Shown: one piece after another, positions 48,450 through 56,553 of the stretch
Layout: the number at the start of each line of letters is the position of its first letter
Position numbering within the stretch: the first letter of the stretch is position 1
Source of the DNA: Christensenellaceae bacterium Phil7
GTDB lineage: Bacteria; Bacillota; Clostridia; Christensenellales; CAG-138
Reading direction: 5' to 3'
Assembly (NCBI GenBank): GCA_001940845.1
Contig: MSGV01000017.1
Location: 1-64,000, forward strand
Length of the DNA: 64,000 nt
Program-made: the position numbers and the translations under genes
The notes under the pieces: generated by a model
The model's database searches: none
What the model saw: the letters and a program-made list of their open reading frames with translations, nothing else
Told to the model about the DNA's origin: nothing

Positions 48450-49295
48450 TTGTTCGGTTATGTTCGTCCCAATATCCCTGAGCTGCGCGTGCGTGAAAAG
48501 CTGCGCTATGATTCATGGTATTGCGGGCTATGCTATCGCTTGGGTAAGGACTATGGGGCGGCAGCAAGGCTCTGTCTCAGCTTTGACTGCACCTTCCTTG
48601 CTCTCATTCTGGGCTCGATGGAGGTTATGCAGCCCTACGAAATGAGGCACTGCCCCTTCAAGCCCCTGGGCAAAAAAAGAGCTGTCATTACCGCCGATTC
48701 GCCATCCATGGATTTTGCTGCGGCTTCCTGCATTCTGCTTGCAAAATACAAGCTGGATGATGATGCATCCGATGGAGCCCGGCTTCGCAGCCTTGGCAAA
48801 CTTCCGCTGCATTCCGCCATAAAAAAGGCTCAGCGGCGATATCCGCTGCTCGATGAAACGATCCGCTCGAATCTCCGCAAGCTTGCCGCCATCGAGAAGG
48901 CTCGCATTCCTTCGCCCGATCCCCCGGCCAATGCCTTCGGATCGCTCCTATCCGAATTGCTCGCGCTCGCTCCCGCCGATGAGGGGATGCTTCCGGTGCT
49001 CTCCGAGCTCGGATTCTGGATCGGCAGATTCATCTATCTGATCGATGCCTGGGATGATCGCGATCATGATTCGAAGCATGGGCTCTATAATCCATTCCTG
49101 CTGTCAGGAGCCGATAGAGCCACGGCGGAATTCCTGCTCAATCTTTCCATAAATTCCGCGATCGATGCTTTCGATCTGCTCGATATCCGCAGCGATGGCG
49201 AGCTCGCTTCAAATATCATAGCAGAGGGTTTATTTGCGGCCATGGATAGGATTATGAATAAAATTGAACCACTGCCAAAGGAGGAAAATGAATGA
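48450..49295 (+). CDS. DUF5685 family protein
   Basis: A 281-residue protein. MFGYVRPNIPELRVREKLRY, WYCGLCYRLGKDYGAAARLC and SFDCTFLALILGS mark the DUF5685 family, whose N-terminal Cys residues (WYCGLC) suggest metal or redox chemistry. A helical C-terminal part contains IGRFIYLIDAWDDRDHDSKH, resembling the metal-binding Asp-rich helices of isoprenoid synthase folds. Function unknown. It starts at TTG 48450, after GGAGG, and overlaps the DnaJ gene by four bases. Confidence 0.85.
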   Translation: MFGYVRPNIPELRVREKLRYDSWYCGLCYRLGKDYGAAARLCLSFDCTFLALILGSMEVMQPYEMRHCPFKPLGKKRAVITADSPSMDFAAASCILLAKYKLDDDASDGARLRSLGKLPLHSAIKKAQRRYPLLDETIRSNLRKLAAIEKARIPSPDPPANAFGSLLSELLALAPADEGMLPVLSELGFWIGRFIYLIDAWDDRDHDSKHGLYNPFLLSGADRATAEFLLNLSINSAIDAFDLLDIRSDGELASNIIAEGLFAAMDRIMNKIEPLPKEENE

Positions 49296-49972
49296 ATCCT
49301 TATCAGGTGCTTGGCGTAAACGAAAATGCTTCCGATGAGGAGGTTCGTGCCGCCTACCTTAAATTGGTAAAAAAATACCATCCGGATAGATATACGGATA
49401 ATCCCCTCAAGGATCTCGCCACCGAAAAGCTGAAGGAGATCAATCAGGCCTACGATAGCATTACAAAGCAGCGTGAAGGCGGGCGCAGCCAATCCTATAC
49501 ATCCAATAATTCCTCTTCCGCACGCTCGGAGCAAAGGAGCAATTATTCCAATTATTCGGGCAGCGGCAATAATTACGACGGCTACGGCTATTCCGGAGCC
49601 TATTCTCCCGAACTCCAACGTGTTCGCGCCGCACTCAATGTGAATAATCTGAATGAGGCAGCGGCCATACTGAATGGAATTTCGGTACATAATGCGGAAT
49701 GGAATTATCTTTATGGGCTCGTCTGCTTCCGCAGCGGCGATTATATGCGGGCAAGGGGCTATCTCGAACAGGCGATCAATATGGAGCCGAATAATGCCGA
49801 ATACCGCAATGCCTATGATGTGCTTATGCGCCGCGGCGGACGCAAATATTATGCCTCCGATAATTCCGCTTCCGGGGATTCCTGCAATTCCGCCTGCAAT
49901 ATCTGCTCAACGCTCTGGTGCATGGATTCATGCTGCGAATGCATGGGCGGCGATCTGATAAGGTGCTGCTGA
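49292..49972 (+). CDS. J-domain/TPR protein with Cys-rich tail
   Basis: A 226-residue protein. Residues 1-65 are a J domain (NPYQVLGVNENASDEEVRAA, KKYHPDRY with the HPD motif). A Ser/Asn/Tyr/Gly-rich linker (65-105) is followed by a TPR-like region (NEAAAILNGISVHNAEWNYL, SGDYMRARGYLEQAINMEPN). The last 30 residues are Cys-rich, CNSACNICSTLWCMDSCCEC. It should recruit Hsp70 to a client, perhaps the flanking gene products. Starts within the end of the DUF5685 gene and its stop overlaps the next start (TGATG). Confidence 0.88.
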   Translation: MNPYQVLGVNENASDEEVRAAYLKLVKKYHPDRYTDNPLKDLATEKLKEINQAYDSITKQREGGRSQSYTSNNSSSARSEQRSNYSNYSGSGNNYDGYGYSGAYSPELQRVRAALNVNNLNEAAAILNGISVHNAEWNYLYGLVCFRSGDYMRARGYLEQAINMEPNNAEYRNAYDVLMRRGGRKYYASDNSASGDSCNSACNICSTLWCMDSCCECMGGDLIRCC

Positions 49973-50517
49973 TGAGAACAGTATCCCCCGCCGTAAAGCT
50001 TGCGCTTTCCGCAATGAGCACTGCGCTCGGAGTGCTCGCACTGTATGTCGCTTCGCTGCTCGGAACCTCTCGCCTTGCGCTGATGTTTGCCGCCTCCCTA
50101 ATGATCTGGATACCGCTCAAGGAAAAGACGGGTCTGCTCTATGGATTTTTGACCTATCTGGCCACCGCAGCGCTGACCTATCTGCTCGTGCCCGATAAAC
50201 TCTATGTTGGAGCATATATCTTCTTTTTTGGGCTCTATGGCTTCATTCAGCTTGGCTTTGATTCTCTTACGAAGCTCCGGGCAGTATCATTTTTGCTGAA
50301 GTTCTTATGCTGCAATCTGATCGCCGGGCTTGCGCTCGGAATAGGCAGCCTGTTTTTTGATCTCGATATCGCTCTAGCATCTATGCCCGGCTCATTTCCC
50401 CTATGGGCTATCATAGCGATATGTGAGGCCGCTTTCATCGCTTATGTGCTGCTCTATGCATTCTGCACCCGTGTTTTCGATAAGGAGCTTAGAAAGCTGA
50501 TAGTCAAGCGAGATTGA
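49972..50517 (+). CDS. Six-helix membrane protein
   Basis: A 181-residue membrane protein with about five to six helices (SAMSTALGVLALYVASLLGT, LALMFAASLMIWIPL, GFLTYLATAALTYLL, VGAYIFFFGLYGFIQLG, FLCCNLIAGLALGIGSLFF, LWAIIAICEAAFIAYVLLYA). The layout resembles small S-component-like or DUF membrane proteins, but no family is certain. ATG 49972 shares bases with the stop of the DnaJ-type gene, so the three genes form one coupled operon. Confidence 0.72.
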   Translation: MRTVSPAVKLALSAMSTALGVLALYVASLLGTSRLALMFAASLMIWIPLKEKTGLLYGFLTYLATAALTYLLVPDKLYVGAYIFFFGLYGFIQLGFDSLTKLRAVSFLLKFLCCNLIAGLALGIGSLFFDLDIALASMPGSFPLWAIIAICEAAFIAYVLLYAFCTRVFDKELRKLIVKRD

Positions 50518-50536
50518 TTTCATTATAGTATAGAAT

Positions 50537-50577
50537 AAGGCTCGCGGAAGCATTTTAACGCCTCTGCGAGCCTTCCT
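50537..50577. terminator. Bidirectional terminator
   Basis: Stem AAGGCTCGC/GCGAGCCTT (50537-50545 and 50566-50574) between convergent genes, with TTCCT after it on the plus strand and TTATTCTAT on the minus strand. Confidence 0.75.
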
Positions 50578-50586
50578 GATATGCTG

Positions 50587-51246
50587 TTATTCATCCCTGC
50601 CCGGTTCGAATGGGCGCAGAACGATGACCCTATCCACACCGAGACTTTCCTTCGTGATGGTCGCTTCGCACTCGCTCATTTTATATACCGAGCAGTCCTT
50701 TGCTCCCTCGATAAAGGGCTCAAGCGGGCATAGTTCGAAATTCAGCTTTGAATTCTTATAATGCATCGGTATGACGACACCCGGTCTCAGAATATTGGCC
50801 AATTCTCTCGCCTGGAGGTCATCGATGGTATAGATCGCACCTATCGGCACGAGCAAAATATCTACCCGTCCAAGGCTATCCAGCAGTTCCTTATCCGGTA
50901 TCTCGCCAAGATCGCCGCAATGCAGGATACGCATTCCATCCATATCAAAGGAGAACATGACATTCTCTCCCCGGGCGCTGCCCTTGGTGCAGTCATGATA
51001 GGTCTTATATCCCTTGATCTTTACACCTTTAACATCAAATTCTGCCTCTGTACGAATAAGTATCGTGCTTCCGGTCACCGATCCAAGATAATTGTGATCG
51101 TGATGATCGTGGCTTATCGTTACGGCATCCGCTTCTATCGGCGGAAGCTTAAACAAAACGCTGGGCGCAAACGGATCGGTCAGGATGCTTACCCCATTGG
51201 AATCCGTAAGCAGGAAACATGAATGCCCATACCATTTGATTTGCAT
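50587..51246 (-). CDS. MBL-fold metal-dependent hydrolase (UlaG/UPF0173-like)
   Basis: A 219-residue metallo-beta-lactamase-fold protein: IKWYGHSCFLLTDSNGVSIL, TDPF, the metal motif TISHDHHDHNYLG, later ILHCGDLGEIPDKEL and VVIPMHYKNS. This is the UlaG-like arrangement of metal-dependent hydrolases with unknown substrates. ATG 51246 follows GGAGG. It is preceded by the unassigned gene at 51252-51920 in one transcript. Confidence 0.9.
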   Translation of the reverse strand: MQIKWYGHSCFLLTDSNGVSILTDPFAPSVLFKLPPIEADAVTISHDHHDHNYLGSVTGSTILIRTEAEFDVKGVKIKGYKTYHDCTKGSARGENVMFSFDMDGMRILHCGDLGEIPDKELLDSLGRVDILLVPIGAIYTIDDLQARELANILRPGVVIPMHYKNSKLNFELCPLEPFIEGAKDCSVYKMSECEATITKESLGVDRVIVLRPFEPGRDE

Positions 51247-51251
51247 AAAAA

Positions 51252-51920
51252 TTACCTCCAATTTTGTTTAATTTCATTATTTATAACAGCCGCTGCCAAT
51301 CCTGCAAGGCTGGAATTAAACCCCTTTCCCTCCTTAAAAGCGACCAATGCTGCTTTGCGGACGGCATCGATAAGTCTATGCCGCTTATTAGCATCCGCCT
51401 CGTCAAGCGCAGCAAGCGCAAGCACCGCCGCAGCATGCTGCATCCTTCCCGGTGCAGAATTTCTGTTGACCGCAGCATAGCCGCAAAGCCTTGCATGAAC
51501 ATATTCCGGGCTGTCCGGGAGACGAATATGTGCATTTATCCTTCCTATGTTTAGCCCTTCCAGGCTGCGTTCAGCGGCAGCCAGCAGGAATTCATCCTTC
51601 AGAATAAAATTAATATAGCCATTCTCAGTGAAAATACGCTCAAATATTGCGCCATACTTCGCTCCGGGCTCAAGCAAAGACCGATCTTTGGCGGTAAAAC
51701 CCACTGCCATGCCCGGATTCGCTTCGGCGGCTGCGCCCAGCCTTCGTGCCGGTGGGCAGCAAATATCCACCCGCTCCATGTGCGCATTGCATTCACCGAT
51801 AAGCCGCTTGATCGGGATAATCATCCGACGGGATACGGCCATTCCCAATTCTTCATTTATGAACCCGAGTGCAGCTTCTTCTGCCTGCCTGAAGCAGCCG
51901 ATTCCAAATATCTCATTCAT
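51252..51920 (-). CDS. Conserved hypothetical protein, weakly DALR-like
   Basis: A 222-residue protein I cannot name securely. The stretch YINFILKDEFLLAAAERSLE, then SPEYVHARLCGYAAVNR and a helical C-terminus with HRLIDAVRKAALVAFKEGKG is reminiscent of the DALR anticodon-binding domain of arginyl-tRNA synthetase, but catalytic synthetase motifs are missing. GECNAHMERVDICCPPAR carries clustered Cys and His. It starts at ATG 51920 and ends five bases before the MBL hydrolase start. Confidence 0.55.
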   Translation of the reverse strand: MNEIFGIGCFRQAEEAALGFINEELGMAVSRRMIIPIKRLIGECNAHMERVDICCPPARRLGAAAEANPGMAVGFTAKDRSLLEPGAKYGAIFERIFTENGYINFILKDEFLLAAAERSLEGLNIGRINAHIRLPDSPEYVHARLCGYAAVNRNSAPGRMQHAAAVLALAALDEADANKRHRLIDAVRKAALVAFKEGKGFNSSLAGLAAAVINNEIKQNWR

Positions 51921-52255
51921 AAGCCTGCTCCTTGAATCGCAGCGGCACTATCTCAGCAATATACTTCGGCTTGATTATATCCATCTCTGTTTATATTGTA
52001 CATCAATTCTCGGAATATTTCAATACCCAATTCACATTTTTAGCCCGGATTTTACACATTCATTATAAATATGCGATAAATGGCGCATTTATTTCCGCCC
52101 AAGCCATCAAATATCGGGTCGAATTGCGAGAGGGTTAAGTTTACATTCTAAATATATTAATACTTCTCGTTCAGTATTCACAAGCTCTGCCGAAATTTCA
52201 AATCCGCCCTTCGAATCCCACAGCCATGATAAAGCGGCTGCCGCTCATCATATTT
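51921..52255. other. Intergenic region, no supported gene
   Basis: About 335 AT-rich bases between convergent/divergent transcripts. It holds a palindrome ATAAATGGCGCATTTAT (52075-52091) and the far end of the butyrate kinase terminator. No gene or RNA family is recognised. Confidence 0.45.
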
Positions 52256-52289
52256 GCTAAAACCGGCACAAGCGAATTCTTGCACCGGT
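52256..52289 (-). terminator. Terminator of butyrate kinase gene
   Basis: On the minus strand ACCGGTGCAAG pairs with CTTGTGCCGGT (two G-U pairs, so it folds well only in this transcript) and TTTTAGC follows. Confidence 0.85.
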
Positions 52290-52318
52290 CTTCATCTCAA
52301 TATAGGCTCATTTAATTA

Positions 52319-53398
52319 TCAGCCAACATACTCCTTTGCAGCCTCTTCGCCCTCGAGCACACGAATTGCACTTGCAGCAAGAGCTTCAAGCTCACCCTCA
52401 CCGGGATAGATTACGACCGGTGCGATGAATTCAACCATTTCCCTTATATAATTGCAAAGCGGCTTGCTGTAGCTCTGTCCACCGGTCAGGATTATTGCAT
52501 CGACCTTGCCCTTGAGCACAGCGGCCATCGCTCCGATGGTCTTGGCAACATTATAGCCCATTCCAAAGAATACAAGCTTCGCCTCCTCATCACCGGCAAG
52601 CGCCCTATTCTCGATATCGAGGGAGGAATTCGTTCCAAAATGCGCAACAAAGCCGCCCGCCTTCGAGCAGAAATCATACATCTGCTCCATTGTATATTTG
52701 CCGCTTGCGACCAGATCAAGAACGGTTTTAACGTTCAGACCGCCAAGACGTTCAGGGCTGTAAGGTCCTTCGCCATTTATTCCGTCATTGACATCTATAA
52801 CGGCACCATTGGAATGCGCTCCAACCGTGGTGCCGCCGCCCATATGAGCGACTATGACATTGACATCCTCAAAACGCTTTCCGTTTTCCTTGCAATAACG
52901 CCTTACGCAAGCCTTCTGATTCAGGCAATGAAATACGCATGTGCGTTCTACGCCCGGAAGACCCGTAACCTTTGCTATCTCCTCGCGCTCATCAACGACA
53001 ACGGGATCTGCAACAAAATAGGGCTTTCCATATTCCTCGCCAAACTCTCTTGCAAATACGCCGCCAAGACAGGATGCATGGCTGAGTGCGGAGGGAAGAT
53101 TTTCGAGATCATAGAGCAGCTTATCATTGACGGTATAGGTTCCGCTCCTCATGGGCTTCACTATTCCGCACCTGCCGATGAAAGCATCCATTGCTGCAAT
53201 ATCGATATTCTGCTCTTTGAGCAATTTCTTTATGAGCTCCATGCGCATCGGAGCCTGGTCGATCACGGAGCTATACTTAGCCAATTCCTCAGTGCTATGC
53301 CTGACTGTGCCCTCATAGATGCGATCTTCGCCAACAAATACGCCAACCTTTGTGGAGGTCGAGCCCGGATTAATTACGAGAACCTGATGCTTATCCAT
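52319..53398 (-). CDS. buk: Butyrate kinase
   Basis: A 359-residue acetate/butyrate kinase. N-terminal phosphate loop VLVINPGSTSTKVGVF, KPMRSGTYTVNDKLLYDLEN, VNVIVAHMGGGTTVGAHSNG with the catalytic His region, NDGINGEGPYSPERLG and ILTGGQSYSKPLCNYIREMV. The length and ERLGGL motif favour butyrate over acetate kinase. It makes ATP from butyryl phosphate or a branched analogue; no ptb gene is next to it. ATG 53398 follows AAAGGA at a long spacing. Confidence 0.95.
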   Translation of the reverse strand: MDKHQVLVINPGSTSTKVGVFVGEDRIYEGTVRHSTEELAKYSSVIDQAPMRMELIKKLLKEQNIDIAAMDAFIGRCGIVKPMRSGTYTVNDKLLYDLENLPSALSHASCLGGVFAREFGEEYGKPYFVADPVVVDEREEIAKVTGLPGVERTCVFHCLNQKACVRRYCKENGKRFEDVNVIVAHMGGGTTVGAHSNGAVIDVNDGINGEGPYSPERLGGLNVKTVLDLVASGKYTMEQMYDFCSKAGGFVAHFGTNSSLDIENRALAGDEEAKLVFFGMGYNVAKTIGAMAAVLKGKVDAIILTGGQSYSKPLCNYIREMVEFIAPVVIYPGEGELEALAASAIRVLEGEEAAKEYVG

Positions 53399-53491
53399 AT
53401 TGTGTACCAATCCTTTCATGATTGCTCTGAATCAGAAAATATTAAAACCTGTAAGGTAATAAGCCTCCTTAACGGTTTTATTTACAATTTC

Positions 53492-53520
53492 ATTATAATG
53501 GTTTTTTTACCATAACGCAA
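53492..53520 (-). promoter_or_regulatory. Promoter of buk with spacer palindrome
   Basis: Minus strand: TTGCGT (53520-53515), 17-base spacer, TATAAT (53497-53492). The spacer contains ATGGT-N6-ACCAT, a possible operator. Confidence 0.7.
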
Positions 53521-53612
53521 GTATATTTGGGCAAAATCTCCACTTCGGGAACAAATTGCGGTGAAAACCCATTATTTATATTAAGCCGCCCTTCATATCG
53601 AAGCCTCTGCGC

Positions 53613-54869
53613 TCAGACCAGCCCGATGTTTCTGAGCTTTTTCTCAAATTCCTCATTCGTCATAAGGTGAACATTCTCAATGAGCTCAACCTCCATCTCC
53701 CTGGCACGCTGCCGCAGGGCTTCACGACTCCGAGCAGTCCTGTTGATATAGGTTGTAACGAGCACACGCCTTGCGTAATTGCCTCCAAATCGATTTGCAA
53801 CGGTACGAAGCTTATAAAGCTCATCGGAGTTGACCATTCCGTTTTTGCAGGATACGAGGATGGGAATCAGCCCCCTCATCAAAAATACATCGATCTCATT
53901 TTCAACATCCAGTATCGATTCCTCTCCGCTATGGAATTCCCCATCCCAATCGATACAGACGCCGTTCATCGCATCGGTATAGAGCTTAGAGCCATCCACG
54001 CGCCTTGCCCGCATTGCGAGAATCATTGTCGTAAGCTCCAATACATTGCCGGCTTTAATGATGCAGCGCTTCACCTGCATATCCTTATAGGAAAAGCTCA
54101 ATTCAGTATCGCTGAGATTCAATCCGGAGATGCACCCGGCCTTCTCCATCGCTGCGAGAAGCTCGCTAAGCTGATCCAGCTTATCCCTGCCCTCCCTGCG
54201 GGCGAGCACACGCTCAAGCTCAAGGCTGACCCTAAGCGAATCGGAGTCCCGGCTTCCCCTGCCCTCAAGCTCATTCAAAAAGCTTATCCGGCGATTCCAT
54301 GCCGCCGGAGAACCCTTGCAAATCTCCCAAAGCTTCAGCACATCCTGCTGAAAATCCTCGCTCAGCTTCCATTGCACCGTACCTGCAGCTCTCTCTCCCG
54401 CATTGGCAAAGCGTATCGCGCCGCCATGCATGGCGATATTATCTTCAACCGATAGATTATAATGGGGCTCAGGCAGCACTATGCCATCCCCATCGCAATC
54501 GGATACCGCACCGCTGCGAATATTATAGCGATGCATCTCGATGCGCTTTTCATTCCTATACCTTTCAAATACTATTCCCATGGCGACGAGCAGCAGATCC
54601 TCACCGCCATTGAGATCGAATACGCATTCAGCTTCGTGCTTCACGATCCCTTCCAGCGTATCCACTATGCTCCAAAGCTCATGCTTATTGATATGGACAT
54701 AGCTGAATTCCATAGCTATCCCCTTTGCCTCCAGGAAGCGATGGAGCTCGGCGCCCTGCCTTTCCATACCCTTCCCCGTACCGATGAATACGACCTTCTC
54801 GGCCTTCATCGTCAGGCTGCTGATGATATTCTCTATCGGTGCTCTATCAAAAAATTCAATTATGGTCAT
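53613..54869 (-). CDS. Card1-like CARF nuclease (DUF1887)
   Basis: A 418-residue protein. The N-terminal CARF-like Rossmann domain (about 1-150) has IEFFDRAPIENIISSLTMKA, VVFIGTGKG and AECVFDLNGGEDLLLVAMGI. A linker winged-helix region follows. The C-terminal PD-(D/E)XK nuclease (about 310-400) shows AMNGVCIDWDGEF, NEIDVFLMRGLIPILVSCKN with the Glu/Asp...SxK catalytic set. The architecture matches DUF1887/Card1, which in type III CRISPR systems is switched on by cyclic tetra-adenylate. No cas gene, CRISPR array or cyclase lies in the window, so its activator is unknown. Confidence 0.88.
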   Translation of the reverse strand: MTIIEFFDRAPIENIISSLTMKAEKVVFIGTGKGMERQGAELHRFLEAKGIAMEFSYVHINKHELWSIVDTLEGIVKHEAECVFDLNGGEDLLLVAMGIVFERYRNEKRIEMHRYNIRSGAVSDCDGDGIVLPEPHYNLSVEDNIAMHGGAIRFANAGERAAGTVQWKLSEDFQQDVLKLWEICKGSPAAWNRRISFLNELEGRGSRDSDSLRVSLELERVLARREGRDKLDQLSELLAAMEKAGCISGLNLSDTELSFSYKDMQVKRCIIKAGNVLELTTMILAMRARRVDGSKLYTDAMNGVCIDWDGEFHSGEESILDVENEIDVFLMRGLIPILVSCKNGMVNSDELYKLRTVANRFGGNYARRVLVTTYINRTARSREALRQRAREMEVELIENVHLMTNEEFEKKLRNIGLV

Positions 54870-55026
54870 AGTTTCTCACAAATTCCATTTCTTCATCCAT
54901 GCTCTTGGCCGATAAATTTTACGACGACAGACGCAGGTCTGCCGCCGCTTTAACTATCATCCGAATGCAGCTTTTCAGCCCGGCATTCGACCATATTATT
55001 GTTTCTTTTTCTGCCCTTTTAATACA

Positions 55027-56289
55027 TCAGCCTATAGCCGCAAGACCGTTGAATTCCTCGGGAGTGACATCATATCTATCCTTGAACCTATCATAGTAAT
55101 AGGTGACCTTGGTCTTTTCCATCCATTCCTTGAGAGCGGCGGAATACGCTGAATCCACCTCACGGGTGAATGCTGCCTGATAGGCGATATTCCAAATATC
55201 ATCTCCCTCCTCATACTTTATCTCGCCCTTTGGGAAGATCCTGTTCAGTATGAGATAATGAATTCCATCATCCGATGTGAATTTAACTATACGCTCGCCT
55301 TTCGAATTGATAAATATCGTGAGCTCGGGCATCTCTTCGCCACGCGCAGGATCGGTATCCTCGATCAGATTCTTTGCGGCATAGACGAATCCGTTTGAAT
55401 AGCTAGGTGTAAGCGAATCATGCACAACATAACCCCAATCGATATAGCGATCCTTCTTCATATTTTCGTCCTGACCGAATTCGGAGATGAGTCCATAGAA
55501 GCTTTCCACAGTGAAGCCCTCATTCAAATCGGCATCTATGGATGCTTCGGCGGTATGTGCAGCATCCTTACCTCCTTCATCGAATGATAGCAGAAGCTGA
55601 CCGACGGTGAAGCAATCCTCATTGACCAAATAGGGTTCGGTGCTTCCACCTTTCAGAAAATCGTTATATTTATCCACAAAATCGGTGAATGAAGTGGTAT
55701 TTTTATATTTAAGCATGATATCCGCAATATGCTTTTTGACATCGGATTCCGTCAGCTCGATATCATCACCAAGGCGATCCCTAATCTTCTCGATGACGGC
55801 GGAATTGATCATGCTCGTTCTTATATATTTCTTGTATGATTCGATATCGTAGCCCAGATCCTTCTCTATCAGCCGGTGCGCCTCCTCGGTGATCTCCTTT
55901 TCACCGGTAATAGCCTCATCGACCTTGCCGCGATATTCTTCTTCTATCGCTGCAAAGCTGGCCTCAAGCTGCTTTTCAATATCGGCAAGCTCCGTTTCCG
56001 AGAGCTCAATCTTATTCTTTTTGGCATAATTCAATGCAACAGCACGCTCCGTCGCCGTATTCAATATACGGTTGAAGTATTCCTCCGGAGTCCATGCACC
56101 ATAGGTATAGTAATTATAATACTCGTCCGAAGTGAAGGCGAGCATAAAATCAAATTCATGCATCTGGAAATTGCCGGCGGTCATGATGACGGGATTATTC
56201 GGATCATCATCAACGCAGCCGGAAAAACCGATCAGCATCAGTATTGCGGCGGTCACAGCAGCCGCGAGTCGTGTCGATAGCTTCTTCAT
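55027..56289 (-). CDS. SurA/PrsA-like foldase lipoprotein
   Basis: A 420-residue lipoprotein. Signal peptide 1-24 with lipobox LIGFSGC. The mature part starts with a SurA-N-like helical chaperone region (EYFNRILNTATERAVALNYA, ELSETELADIEKQLEASFAA, SYKKYIRTSMINSAVIEKIR). A central region where parvulin would sit lacks recognisable catalytic motifs; the C-terminus has IKYEEGDDIWNIAYQAAFTR and EWMEKTKVTYYYDRFKDRYD. It probably helps fold exported proteins. ATG 56289 follows GAAAGGA. Confidence 0.75.
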   Translation of the reverse strand: MKKLSTRLAAAVTAAILMLIGFSGCVDDDPNNPVIMTAGNFQMHEFDFMLAFTSDEYYNYYTYGAWTPEEYFNRILNTATERAVALNYAKKNKIELSETELADIEKQLEASFAAIEEEYRGKVDEAITGEKEITEEAHRLIEKDLGYDIESYKKYIRTSMINSAVIEKIRDRLGDDIELTESDVKKHIADIMLKYKNTTSFTDFVDKYNDFLKGGSTEPYLVNEDCFTVGQLLLSFDEGGKDAAHTAEASIDADLNEGFTVESFYGLISEFGQDENMKKDRYIDWGYVVHDSLTPSYSNGFVYAAKNLIEDTDPARGEEMPELTIFINSKGERIVKFTSDDGIHYLILNRIFPKGEIKYEEGDDIWNIAYQAAFTREVDSAYSAALKEWMEKTKVTYYYDRFKDRYDVTPEEFNGLAAIG

Positions 56290-56553
56290 TGTGGGAATTC
56301 CTTTCGCAAGGCAATATGGACTGAGAGCTTTGTTCATACCATGCTCCACTCTAATTATATCACAAAGCATTGTGAAATCAACACAATAGTATGCCACCGA
56401 AAAAATATTTTATCGAACCATTCGATCCTGAAATCAAGCCCTGTTTATAAGGCTTTTTTATTCGGCAGCATTGATAAGAGGAAACGCAGCTCCGGCGTTT
56501 CCTCTTTAAAAATATATGTTATTTTTTTATGCTCATCTAAACAAAGCCTTTAT

